Assembly: GCA_947179485.1 (NCBI GenBank)
Contig: OX359245.1
Coordinates: 69,799,067 to 69,863,066, forward strand
DNA length: 64,000 bases
Direction: 5' to 3'
Source of the DNA: Allacma fusca
Taxonomy: Eukaryota > Arthropoda > Collembola > Symphypleona > Sminthuridae
Of the stretch, positions 25,340 to 37,488 are shown piece by piece. A program made the position numbers and the translations under genes. The notes below the pieces were generated by a model. It made no database searches. It was not told the origin of the DNA and worked only from the letters and a program-made list of their open reading frames with translations. The stretch's first letter is position 1. Each line of letters starts with the position of its first letter.

Positions 25340-25545
25340 AATAATTATTATTAGTAACAATAATATTATTAGTAATAATATTATTATTAGTAATAATATT
25401 ATTATTTGTAATAATATTATTATTTGTAATAATATTATTATTTGTAATAATATTATTATTAGTAATAATATTATTATTAGTAATAATATTATTATTAGTA
25501 ATAATATTATTAGTAGTAATAATATTATTAGTAGTAGTAATATTA
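25340..25545 (+). repeat. AT-rich trinucleotide microsatellite
   Basis: Repeats of (TAATAATATTATTAT) with AGT or TGT variants. The right-arm copy (33,597-33,800) is 18 bp longer, a rare length difference between the arms. Confidence 0.8.
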
Positions 25546-25983
25546 TGAATGCGGAAATTTTAGTAAACTTGCATTTTTGACATGTAGCTCTTTATAGATT
25601 CCTAAACAGGCTCAAACCTAATTATTCGTACTTTAACAAAGTTCCGGCAAACTATACAGTTGCATTTTAAAATGGTTACTGCTATTTTTTAAAATTTACC
25701 ATGCATTCTAAAAAATAGTCCCATTAAATTTCTGTAGTACTTGCAAGAAGAGATTTATTCAATCCCATAATTCGCATTATCAAGCGAACTGTTGTTTAAA
25801 TCCTAACCGCCCTGCAACACCCAATGGGCGTAAGCGATCATTAAAGTAATATTTGACTCCCGTTACTACAAAGGCAAGGGAAAGATATTAGTTATTCACT
25901 GTTTGATTTTTTGTGAATGCAATTTAAGTATTCGTTAAATATTGTAAGTAAACTTCTTGCATTGACGTTCTGGACCTTGCAGT

Positions 25984-26211
25984 TACTTTGTAAGTTTCCC
26001 TACTCCATCAGTTCTGAGTATTGACATTGTTAATGATTTGAATGATGAACTCTATGCCAACATACCACTTGATGATTTCATCTCCATTAATACAAAGGTC
26101 TTGAAAACTGTAGTAAAGGTGGATGACAGCAATAATGATATGTTTATCACTGTGTATATGAACTTCTTTGTGATAATGGAGTCTGTTCGCGCCGACCCGA
26201 CCGTCGTTTAG
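25984..26211 (+). pseudogene. possible coding remnant in left arm
   Basis: An open reading of 75 codons follows an acceptor-like CTTGCAG and contains an acidic, ordered-looking stretch (SIDIVNDLNDELYANIPLDD), ending at TAG. Just beyond, cysteine-rich readings (for example LACPCKHP, LCGNC) appear in other frames, suggesting a frameshifted zinc-binding gene. Mirrored in the right arm. I do not recognise a family; low confidence. Confidence 0.3.
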
Positions 26212-28800
26212 CATGTCCCTGTAAACACCCTATTTTGAGAACCCCGAGTTATTTAGTAGTAACTTGTGTGGCAATTGTACAGTGCCTTCACCAATGCGTG
26301 AGTGTGTGAGCGGTAGCTATCGAGTCCCTGTTATTAACTCTGAGTGTGATAATATCTTTAACGATGACTGTATGCAAGACCAGATTCACGAACATCAAGA
26401 TACGCGATCTGTAGTACGTGAAAATAATGGTAATGAAATGTTGGGCCAAAGTCGTCAAATGGGTCATGATAGAGGGTACGTACAAATTCATTAATGATTT
26501 TTACCTACTCAGAAGGTGTAATTTGCGTAATTTAGAACTTGCAAAAATGGAAGGAAATAATGTGCACGTCTAAAAGCCACGGAGAAGTCATATATAATGA
26601 TGGTTTATTTTTGTAAATAATGTAATATGAGGATTATAATACATGCGAATTTTAAAAATCATAAAACTACTTGTTCATAATGTTCAAATTTCAAATTGGG
26701 ATAAAGCATATACAAATAACATGTTTTACACTGTACCCTTGTAACGGTTATATGGTAGATAGTATATATTGCACAAACTACGGACCCGATGTATTTTATT
26801 AACTGTATAACATCACAATTAAATCATTAAATTAACTCCGATACGGTTTATTTCCGAGATAAAAAAAAGTTATTCATTTGCATTGCATATTTAAAATATT
26901 CGATCCAGAGTGCGTACAAAGTTGTAACAAATGGTTATCATCATTTCCACTCATTGTACTACATAGAGATTCCATTAAATATACTCTTAATATCGGAGTA
27001 GAAAATTTAGTCAATATGAATGATGAGTACTGCCAACACGACTTGTATTGTGTTTCATTGCTATTTTAGATATCGAAATATTTAAATTTCGTCCACTTCA
27101 TTAGGGTTCATATTTACCATTACCGTACTTACTAGTTTGGAATTAAAAGGGTATATTTATTAATGTTAACAATATTCGTGAAGCTTATAACACGGAGGTA
27201 CTTATTGAAATACAGGTATTATTTATAAACGAAAGGGACTTAAATGCATGTTGTCTCTTTGTGGCGGTGGCTAAAACTGGCTGGTAAACTATTCTCAATA
27301 CAAAGCGTAAAAATAAAACTAGGTGGTAAACTAGTGGAAAAACCCATGAACGTTGAACACACACCAAAAGTTTGAAAAGCGTATTCAAAATATTTTAGAA
27401 AATTGCTGTGGATTTTTGGTGCAGGAATTTACAGGTGATTATTCTTTACCGGAAAAATTAATATAAAACAAGTTATCTCAAAACAGAGAATTTTGGTAAC
27501 AGAACATGATTTACAACGTAAAATAATAAAACCGTGACTCACGTAGTCAGAACTCTAAACAATCAGACCGTGCTTTAAAACAGATACACGCTTGCATTAT
27601 TTTGTATGCTTATAATTAAACAGGATACGGATGAAAATATAGTTGACACAAATTTGTTTGTATTACCTGGTCAATTATCCTTCACTCGAACTATTATGTG
27701 CACCAAAATTCAATAGTTGATTAATAATCCTGGTCAAAAAAAACGTGCAACACTTATGTAAAAATAAGTTTGAAGTGTTTGCCTCCAACGAAACTTTAAA
27801 GATGTTTTTAGAAAGATGTGTTAAAATATGTGCATTGAAAATGAGTTTCACGTATGCCCAAAAACGCCTTCATTTCATTTATGTCTTCTAATTGTATTGT
27901 CCCAGCTCATTTTATATTTACTTAGGTTATGAGTCCAAAATAATTCGTTAAGTCCAACGTAGATAGGCATCACTAATCGACAAATTTTTGAATGCATGTG
28001 ATCAACGCGAATTTCAATTATATTACTTTCAAAGTTAGATGGTGATAAGTAATACTCGCACATACACACACCATATAGTTATCCATACATTTGTATAGAT
28101 CCTTATGGTAAAGTTGTGCATAACATCACAATCAGTCTGATGCTTAAAATATAATGGATACTTTCTTCATAGATTTATTACCATTCTCAAGCTCTTAGTG
28201 ACAAAACCAAGATATGGAATCTTAAATATCCATTTTATGAAAACATTGTTGAAATAGGACGATTGATCTGTTTTTCTGTGATGAAGATATCGATCCAGAG
28301 GGGGAAAGATGGTTGGGTTCGTATAGACCATCACAAACATTTTACATTCTTGTGTATGTACGTAGCTCATAGGCCATTCGGGCTAGCTGGTGCTCGAATG
28401 TACTAGTAGGTGTACATAATCTTAGCGGACATGACAATCATCCTATGGTTTATAATTTAAACCATGAATTGATTGAGAATATTTTTATAGTACCCTTTGT
28501 CAGTTAAATGTTTATAGCAGTTGCGATTAACAATATATTCACAGTCATTGACAGTCTGTGACCTTAAACATCATCACCAGGTAAGTTTCGGATATGCTAG
28601 TGGTTGACGGAGCTGAATTTATGGTTACCAAGATAGAATTTACATCTGATTTCACAGCAGCTCCTTTTGCCCAGGGAGAGAGTTTTCCTTTTCTGAACAT
28701 CTGGAGCTTTTATAAAGCTATAAAATCGTAGAGATTTAGACAAATGTGAACTACCACCTATTGATTCATTTTAATCCAAACTAAATGTTAAGCATATTAT

Positions 28801-29252
28801 ACCGGGTAATTATGAACACGCAAAAGTTGATTGGGGAAAATTAGCAATTCAGAAAATGAGCGAGTATTGCAACTTTTACGGTCAGCTGAATATTTCCTTA
28901 CTAGGTGATGTCTTTCAGAATTTTCAATATTTTTTGGAAAAATTGTAAATGGATCCTACGTAATTTCAAAGTTTGCTCTTGAGAACTTGACAAACTGGAT
29001 TAACATTTTGTAAAGTTAAACTATAATACAGAAAGTACAATAATACACATGTGTTTTCGAAGCTTTGGTTATAGACTGATATGCAGGTACAGGGTCAGTG
29101 TGCTGTTCCGATGCTAATAATAAATACAGGAAGGGTCGTTATGACACACCCCAAAAATGTGCATACGTAATATACTGTGATTCCACTGTATTATATGCAA
29201 TCGCAATGGACTCATTTACGTATGGAAGAATTAAAATGGCTGTCAGATGGTG
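28801..29252 (+). pseudogene. decayed protein-primed DNA polymerase B (left arm)
   Basis: Broken readings in more than one frame match the expected order of a Polinton-type PolB: an exonuclease III-like stretch (ISLLGDVFQNFQYF, about 28,888-28,935) and, in another frame, ANNKYRKGRYD (about 29,113-29,145) followed by the palm motif A equivalent (YCDSTVLYAIAMDSFTYG, about 29,173-29,226). Stops and frame changes separate them. The ANNKY block is absent from the intact polymerase at 51-55 kb, so this belongs to a different PolB lineage. Confidence 0.65.
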
Positions 29253-29424
29253 AAGTTGTTAATCTTTGTCATGAAAACAATATGTGGATTTAACCCATGG
29301 TGGAGATGAAGGTTATTTTTAGGTTGCTATTAGTGTAGACAAGGTCTATCATGTTTATTTTATTGATTACCATTCAGCTTCATAAAAACGACCTGGTAAA
29401 GTTAGGGAAACATAGTCACACCAG

Positions 29425-29575
29425 AGGGAGATAAAAAATGAATAAATATTTCGGAAGGAGTCATTAAAAATATTAAGCTAGTCACAGATCTCAATAAGCA
29501 ATGAAAACATTATAGAGATCTTAAAGATCTCTCTAATGACTCCTTCCGAAATATTTATTCATTTTTTATCTCCCT
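29425..29575. repeat. turn-around at the palindrome centre
   Basis: Bases 29,425-29,466 pair exactly with 29,534-29,575; the 67-nt loop contains its own inverted repeat AGAGATCTT-A-AAGATCTCT (29,514-29,532). The reversal of the arm therefore begins here, before the N gap. Confidence 0.85.
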
Positions 29576-29775
29576 NNNNNNNNNNNNNNNNNNNNNNNNN
29601 NNNNNNNNNNNNNNNNNNNNNNNNNNNNNNNNNNNNNNNNNNNNNNNNNNNNNNNNNNNNNNNNNNNNNNNNNNNNNNNNNNNNNNNNNNNNNNNNNNNN
29701 NNNNNNNNNNNNNNNNNNNNNNNNNNNNNNNNNNNNNNNNNNNNNNNNNNNNNNNNNNNNNNNNNNNNNNNNNNN
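29576..29775. other. assembly gap (200 N)
   Basis: Exactly 200 N, a typical fixed-size scaffolding gap. The base to its left (29,575) mirrors 29,425 and the base to its right (29,776) mirrors 29,368, so arm symmetry predicts only about 56 missing bases, the complement of 29,369-29,424. Confidence 0.85.
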
Positions 29776-29883
29776 AAAATAAACATGATAGACCTTGTCT
29801 ACACTAATAGCAACCTAAAAATAACCTTCATCTCCACCATGGGTTAAATCCACATATTGTTTTCATGACAAAGATTAACAACT

Positions 29884-30343
29884 TCACCATCTGACAGCCA
29901 TTTTAATTCTTCCATACGTAAATGAGTCCATTGCGATTGCATATAATACAGTGGAATCACAGTATATTACGTATGCACATTTTTGGGGTGTGTCATAACG
30001 ACCCTTCCTGTATTTATTATTAGCATCGGAACATCACACTGACCCTGTACCTGCATATCAGTCTATAACCAAAGCTTCGAAAACACATGTGTATTATTGT
30101 ACTTTCTGTATTATAGTTTAACTTTACAAAATGTTAATCCAGTTTGTCAAGTTCTCAAGAGCAAACTTTGAAATTACGTAGGATCCATTTACAATTTTTC
30201 CAAAAAATATTGAAAATTCTGAAAGACATCACCTAGTAAGGAAATATTCAGCTGACCGTAAAAGTTGCAATACTCGCTCATTTTCTGAATTGCTAATTTT
30301 CCCCAATCAACTTTTGCGTGTTCATAATTACCCGGTATAATAT
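29884..30343 (-). pseudogene. decayed protein-primed DNA polymerase B (right arm)
   Basis: Mirror copy of 28,801-29,252 with the same stops and frame changes, so the gene had decayed before the arms became two copies, or the arms have been homogenised since. Confidence 0.62.
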
Positions 30344-33300
30344 GCTTAACATTTAGTTTGGATTAAAATGAATCAATAGGTGGTAGTTCACATTTGTCTA
30401 AATCTCTACGATTTTATAGCTTTATAAAAGCTCCAGATGTTCAGAAAAGGAAAACTCTCTCCCTGGGCAAAAGGAGCTGCTGTGAAATCAGATGTAAATT
30501 CTATCTTGGTAACCATAAATTCAGCTCCGTCAACCACTAGCATATCCGAAACTTACCTGGTGATGATGTTTAAGGTCACAGACTGTCAATGACTGTGAAT
30601 ATATTGTTAATCGCAACTGCTATAAACATTTAACTGACAAAGGGTACTATAAAAATATTCTCAATCAATTCATGGTTTAAATTATAAACCATAGGATGAT
30701 TGTCATGTCCGCTAAGATTATGTACACCTACTAGTACATTCGAGCACCAGCTAGCCCGAATGGCCTATGAGCTACGTACATACACAAGAATGTAAAATGT
30801 TTGTGATGGTCTATACGAACCCAACCATCTTTCCCCCTCTGGATCGATATCTTCATCACAGAAAAACAGATCAATCGTCCTATTTCAACAATGTTTTCAT
30901 AAAATGGATATTTAAGATTCCATATCTTGGTTTTGTCACTAAGAGCTTGAGAATGGTAATAAATCTATGAAGAAAGTATCCATTGTATTTTAAGCATCAG
31001 ACTGATTGTGATGTTATGCACAACTTTACCATAAGGATCTATACAAATGTATGGATAACTATATGGTGTGTGTATGTGCGAGTATTACTTATCACCATCT
31101 AACTTTGAAAGTAATATAATTGAAATTCGCGTTGATCACATGCATTCAAAAATTTGTCGATTAGTGATGCCTATCTACGTTGGACTTAACGAATTATTTT
31201 GGACTCATAACCTAAGTAAATATAAAATGAGCTGGGACAATACAATTAGAAGACATAAATGAAATGAAGGCGTTTTTGGGCATACGTGAAACTCATTTTC
31301 AATGCACATATTTTAACACATCTTTCTAAAAACATCTTTAAAGTTTCGTTGGAGGCAAACACTTCAAACTTATTTTTACATAAGTGTTGCACGTTTTTTT
31401 TGACCAGGATTATTAATCAACTATTGAATTTTGGTGCACATAATAGTTCGAGTGAAGGATAATTGACCAGGTAATACAAACAAATTTGTGTCAACTATAT
31501 TTTCATCCGTATCCTGTTTAATTATAAGCATACAAAATAATGCAAGCGTGTATCTGTTTTAAAGCACGGTCTGATTGTTTAGAGTTCTGACTACGTGAGT
31601 CACGGTTTTATTATTTTACGTTGTAAATCATGTTCTGTTACCAAAATTCTCTGTTTTGAGATAACTTGTTTTATATTAATTTTTCCGGTAAAGAATAATC
31701 ACCTGTAAATTCCTGCACCAAAAATCCACAGCAATTTTCTAAAATATTTTGAATACGCTTTTCAAACTTTTGGTGTGTGTTCAACGTTCATGGGTTTTTC
31801 CACTAGTTTACCACCTAGTTTTATTTTTACGCTTTGTATTGAGAATAGTTTACCAGCCAGTTTTAGCCACCGCCACAAAGAGACAACATGCATTTAAGTC
31901 CCTTTCGTTTATAAATAATACCTGTATTTCAATAAGTACCTCCGTGTTATAAGCTTCACGAATATTGTTAACATTAATAAATATACCCTTTTAATTCCAA
32001 ACTAGTAAGTACGGTAATGGTAAATATGAACCCTAATGAAGTGGACGAAATTTAAATATTTCGATATCTAAAATAGCAATGAAACACAATACAAGTCGTG
32101 TTGGCAGTACTCATCATTCATATTGACTAAATTTTCTACTCCGATATTAAGAGTATATTTAATGGAATCTCTATGTAGTAGAATGAGTGGAAATGATGAT
32201 AACCATTTGTTACAACTTTGTACGCACTCTGGATCGAATATTTTAAATATGCAATGCAAATGAATAACTTTTTTTTATCTCGGAAATAAACCGTATCGGA
32301 GTTAATTTAATGATTTAATTGTGATGTTATACAGTTAATAAAATACATCGGGTCCGTAGTTTGTGCAATATATACTATCTACCATATAACCGTTACAAGG
32401 GTACAGTGTAAAACATGTTATTTGTATATGCTTTATCCCAATTTGAAATTTGAACATTATGAACAAGTAGTTTTATGATTTTTAAAATTCGCATGTATTA
32501 TAATCCTCATATTACATTATTTACAAAAATAAACCATCATTATATATGACTTCTCCGTGGCTTTTAGACGTGCACATTATTTCCTTCCATTTTTGCAAGT
32601 TCTAAATTACGCAAATTACACCTTCTGAGTAGGTAAAAATCATTAATGAATTTGTACGTACCCTCTATCATGACCCATTTGACGACTTTGGCCCAACATT
32701 TCATTACCATTATTTTCACGTACTACAGATCGCGTATCTTGATGTTCGTGAATCTGGTCTTGCATACAGTCATCGTTAAAGATATTATCACACTCAGAGT
32801 TAATAACAGGGACTCGATAGCTACCGCTCACACACTCACGCATTGGTGAAGGCACTGTACAATTGCCACACAAGTTACTACTAAATAACTCGGGGTTCTC
32901 AAAATAGGGTGTTTACAGGGACATGCTAAACGACGGTCGGGTCGGCGCGAACAGACTCCATTATCACAAAGAAGTTCATATACACAGTGATAAACATATC
33001 ATTATTGCTGTCATCCACCTTTACTACAGTTTTCAAGACCTTTGTATTAATGGAGATGAAATCATCAAGTGGTATGTTGGCATAGAGTTCATCATTCAAA
33101 TCATTAACAATGTCAATACTCAGAACTGATGGAGTAGGGAAACTTACAAAGTAACTGCAAGGTCCAGAACGTCAATGCAAGAAGTTTACTTACAATATTT
33201 AACGAATACTTAAATTGCATTCACAAAAAATCAAACAGTGAATAACTAATATCTTTCCCTTGCCTTTGTAGTAACGGGAGTCAAATATTACTTTAATGAT

Positions 33301-33596
33301 CGCTTACGCCCATTGGGTGTTGCAGGGCGGTTAGGATTTAAACAACAGTTCGCTTGATAATGCGAATTATGGGATTGAATAAATCTCTTCTTGCAAGTAC
33401 TACAGAAATTTAATGGGACTATTTTTTAGAATGCATGGTAAATTTTAAAAAATAGCAGTAACCATTTTAAAATGCAACTGTATAGTTTGCCGGAACTTTG
33501 TTAAAGTACGAATAATTAGGTTTGAGCCTGTTTAGGAATCTATAAAGAGCTACATGTCAAAAATGCAAGTTTACTAAAATTTCCGCATTCATAATA

Positions 33597-33800
33597 TTAC
33601 TACTACTAATAATATTATTACTACTAATAATATTATTACTAATAATAATATTATTACTAATAATAATATTATTACTAATAATAATATTATTACTAATAAT
33701 AATATTATTACTAATAATAATATTATTACAAATAATAATATTATTACAAATAATAATATTATTACTAATAATAATATTATTACTAATAATATTATTGTTA
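33597..33800 (-). repeat. trinucleotide microsatellite, right arm
   Basis: Mirror of 25,340-25,545, 18 bp longer. Confidence 0.75.
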
Positions 33801-34799
33801 CTAATAATAATTATTATCGTCATTTTTACCTTCTTCTCCTTTAAGCTGGGTAAAATCATGCAGTTAGTTTCCTTTTCGATGGTCAGTGTTGATCGTTCTC
33901 CTCTATTGTTGGCTTCATAGACCAAGGTTTCTAACTCCACATGCGCTGAACCAGGTCTTCAGATTTCATAAAGCATTCCCCAAGCTATATATTCACAATG
34001 TTAAACCATTTGTTTATACGCTACAAAATATGCATCAATGCTGTTGTATTGAACCATATTGTTTTCACTGAGGATTATTATAGTGATGCAGCGGTGTTTA
34101 ACCATTGCTTGGTTACTTTGATTATAAACGTATAGTTACCCCGTTTTGATCTTCAGTAAATACTGTATAGGATATTCTGAATGGATCGTGTCAGTTTTCA
34201 CAACTTTGATTTTCTTTGAATGTTTTTGAATACATATATTTGGCATGTCTTAGATAAGAATTCACTGGTGAATCCGCAATGTTTGTTAGCTGCTTAGAAG
34301 GATCACGGGTTTCAGATTCCATCGAAATAGAAGTTTACGAGTTTTGGGAGTCAGTTGAAATAAACTCCTTTATTTTTAAACCAAATATAGAATTCCAAAT
34401 TCGAAGTGTCCTTTAAAACCAAAGTTTGAATTCAAAGCTGATAAAAACAGAATAAAAGGAAATAACAACTATTAAATAAGCAGAATAAAACTGAATACTG
34501 AATAACAAATAAGCAGAATAAAACTGAATACTGAATAACAAACAAGCAGAATAAAAGGGAATACCGAATAACAAATAAGCCGAATAAAAAGGAATACCGA
34601 ATAAAAATAAGCAGAATAAAAAGGAATACCGAATAAAAATAAGCAGAATAAAAGGGAATAATGAGTACAATTCTTAAGTTCAACAGAAATAAATCAAAAA
34701 TAGGTAGATAACAAAACATTAATATAGAACAGAAAGAAATAAAACATTAATATAGAACAGAAAGAAATAAAACATTAATATAGAATAAAAAAGAAATGA

Positions 34800-35320
34800 A
34801 ACATTCAAATAACACTTTTATTTTATTCTCTGTTTATGTTTTATTGTTTAACTATTCTTTAAATATTTTTCATTTCTTTTATTCTGTGTTTATGTTTTAT
34901 TGTTTAACTATTCTTTAACTATTTTTCATTTCTTTTATTATGTGTTTATGTTTTATTCTTTAACTATTTTTCATTTCCTTTATTCTGTGTTTATGTTTTA
35001 TTATTTAAATATTTTTATTTATTTCACTGTCTCTGTATTTTATTCTGTAACTAATTTTTATTTCTTTTATTCTGTAACTAATTTTCATTTCTTTTATTCT
35101 GTAACTAATTTTTATTTCTTTTATTCTGTAACTAATTTTTATTTCTTTTATTATGTAATTAATTTTAATTTCTTTTATTCTGTAACTAATTTTTATTTCT
35201 TTTATTCTGTAACTAATCTTTATTTCTTTTATTCTGTAACTAATTTTTATTTCTTTTATTCTGTAACTAATCTTTATTTCTTTTATTCTGTAACTAATTT
35301 TTATTTCTTTTATTCGGTGT
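34800..35320 (-). repeat. tandem arrays, right arm
   Basis: Mirror of 23,800-24,360 with different copy number of the 26-27-bp unit; produces a spurious repetitive 219-codon frame on the plus strand. Confidence 0.75.
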
Positions 35321-35815
35321 TTGTTTGTTGTTCGTTATTTGATATTTTATTTATGCTTTATTTCTTTCATTCTGTGTTTACTTATTGTTCGTTATTTTTT
35401 TTGTGCTTTATTTCTTTTTTCTGTGTTTACTTGTTGCTCGTTATTCATTTTTTATTTATGCTTGATTTCTTTGGTTGTATTTATTTGTTGTTCAGTATGT
35501 ACTTTTCAGCTCTGCGTTTCTGCTTGTTTTATATATTTTTAAGAATGGAGCAAATTTGAAACATTTTGGGTGAATGAATATAATACCACATGCTAGTTTA
35601 TATGTAAACAAACGAGATCCCACATATAATGTGTTAATATAGACGTGGTATAAAATAATTGCAAGCTGTTCCACAACTATATGTGAAAATGTTTGGCATG
35701 ACCCGTCTTCATTTCATTGATTGATGAAGTTTTGGGTCAGGGATAGAAAGAGATAGAAACATGCTAATCTACTAAGCAATAAGAATTAAGCAGAAAGCAA
35801 AAAAAAAAGCGGGCA

Positions 35816-36895
35816 CTAATTATATTTTTTGAGAAGCATAAAATCATTTTTATTTTTCATCATTTTCATTTTTTTACATTCATTTTCCATTTCCATAGCC
35901 ATTTCACACCTTCGTTTTAATATAATTCTTTTTGATGCCGACTTTACAAACTGTATTGTTTTTAAAATATTGAGGTAGGATCCGCCAATGGTTGCTAAGT
36001 TATTTAAATGAGTAAGGGCGATAATGGCGCAATTACCCATATAGTTTTTTGTTCCTTTAAGTTCACTTATTTTATATTCAGAATGTTTTTGGGAAGTTTC
36101 GAGATGTTTTAATTTTAAACCCTGGCTAAGTGCCTTAATCGCTGCATTATATGCTAGCGGTTTTTCATGATTAGCATCTACCAAAAATATTTTTCTGGCA
36201 CCTACATCTGCTATTAATGTAATTGTGTGGGGGTCTATGTCCATACATTTTAATTTTGGGTTCGGATGACATCTCACATCAACTGTACAACCTACATATT
36301 TTATATCTCTTTTAAGGGACAGAAAGAATGGAATACTAATGTAATAAGAGTTATATGCTATCTCCAACACGGTCCCCGCTGGTAATATACAGACATATGG
36401 ATCTGTATTCCTATTTCTGATCATTTCGGTGTAAGCATACAACTGTTTGACAAACATACCTTCATTATCATTTTTTAATTGGGAAATGTCAGAATTGGTA
36501 ATTGGTTCCATGCCAATTCGGCCAACTATTTTATCGGTAATTTTATCTGATGCATTAAATATCAGATATGGAACAGGAAGAGGGGGTGATATATTATTAA
36601 AGGATTGATTTGGGAATAAATATTCTTGGTATCTCTCCACAACAGCAGAATCGTATTCATTCATTAGCATTATATCATGAATAGCTAATTTGCACTGCCA
36701 CTTAGTGTTAATATCACTAATGAAATCATCAGCGGTATATTCCGATGCAATACCTAGCGTTTCAACTGCTAACTGAATCTTTTTCTTGCATTTCAGGGGG
36801 GTTCTATCCCTTACTATAATTTTTGCAAGTGATATAAATAAATAAATAAATCTCCTTAATAAATATGGACTCAGTCCGTTTACCATGATGACCAT
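35816..36895 (-). CDS. unrecognised 359-aa protein of the palindromic element
   Basis: Open for 359 codons from ATG at 36895 (a second ATG is three codons in). It is the only intact long frame of the element. It begins with a hydrophobic, basic segment (YLLRRFIYLFISLAKIIV). The middle has VCILPAGTVLEIAYNSYYIS and DPHTITLIADVGARKIFLVDAN. Then comes YMGNCAIIALTHLNNLA, whose GNC resembles the start of a papain-like cysteine-protease helix but has no confirmed partner His. The C terminus is very basic (KMKMMKNKN). Codon use is AT-rich like the rest of the arm. Fourteen kb apart, the left copy is frameshifted. I do not recognise the family; an element-specific viral protein is the most likely description. 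Confidence 0.6.
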   Translation of the reverse strand: MVIMVNGLSPYLLRRFIYLFISLAKIIVRDRTPLKCKKKIQLAVETLGIASEYTADDFISDINTKWQCKLAIHDIMLMNEYDSAVVERYQEYLFPNQSFNNISPPLPVPYLIFNASDKITDKIVGRIGMEPITNSDISQLKNDNEGMFVKQLYAYTEMIRNRNTDPYVCILPAGTVLEIAYNSYYISIPFFLSLKRDIKYVGCTVDVRCHPNPKLKCMDIDPHTITLIADVGARKIFLVDANHEKPLAYNAAIKALSQGLKLKHLETSQKHSEYKISELKGTKNYMGNCAIIALTHLNNLATIGGSYLNILKTIQFVKSASKRIILKRRCEMAMEMENECKKMKMMKNKNDFMLLKKYN

Positions 36896-37482
36896 TTTTA
36901 CACAATAATTTTTTTCAGAACTGGGGGGAGGGCTTGTGTGGCAATTATAACCTTAAATCTGATGATGGGTTATTACAAAAAAATTTTTGTGAGAAGGGGT
37001 TATTACAAACGTTTTTTGTGAGGGTATTAAAAACCTTTTTGGGGGGTGGAGGGAAGGTTAATTACTCACTTTGTTAGATGGAGGGATTAATAATTTTTTT
37101 TGAAGTGGAGGGGTTATAAATACACTTTTTTGTAGGGATATTTCAAGATGGAGGGATTATAGTTTTGAGGGATCAAATATGCACTTTTATGAGGGGTGTT
37201 CGCGAAAGATGGAGGGAATATCTTCAAGCACGAGAATGTTCCAGGTCTGGGACTTTGTACTTAATGAGTACGGCAACATTCCCTTAAAAAACCTGGGATT
37301 AGTGTTAACGGTGTGAGCATCACGTACACCTTTCTATTTTGAGGGAAAAGTGAAGGGCGACCCTATACATAATGCTTGTGGAAATGTCCACTGGAAAAAA
37401 GTGAAGGGTGCCCTATGCCTTAAGCATAGGGAAATGTCCAGTGGACATTTCAAGCCAGGCCACCTGCCGCATACATCCTACT

Positions 37483-37488
37483 TAAATG
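37483..37488 (+). repeat. 6-bp target duplication TAAATG, right
   Basis: Second copy of the duplication at 21639-21644. Confidence 0.85.

Larger units (their letters stand above)
21645..37482. mobile_element. palindromic Polinton/Maverick-like element, 15.8 kb
   Basis: The left arm starts AGTAGGATGTATGCGGCAGG and the right arm ends with its exact reverse complement. The two arms are inverted copies through their whole length, about 7.8 kb each, differing at scattered single bases and repeat lengths. Matching 6-bp target duplications flank the element and the termini are 5'-AG...CT-3', both Polinton traits. Polymerase remnants of the Polinton protein-primed type lie near the centre. No integrase, capsid, protease or ATPase was recognised, so it is non-autonomous. 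The centre is interrupted by a 200-N gap (29,576-29,775). Confidence 0.85.

Noticed and set aside
25215-25580. 121-codon Asn/Ile-rich frame (mirror 33,557-33,940)
   Set aside because: Mostly trinucleotide microsatellite; length differs between arms by whole repeat units.
21645-37482. Palindrome as pure haplotype or scaffolding artefact
   Set aside because: The unique flanks on the two sides differ, yet both touch the element at the same base and share TAAATG, which an artefact would not produce; a partial assembly problem at the centre remains likely.
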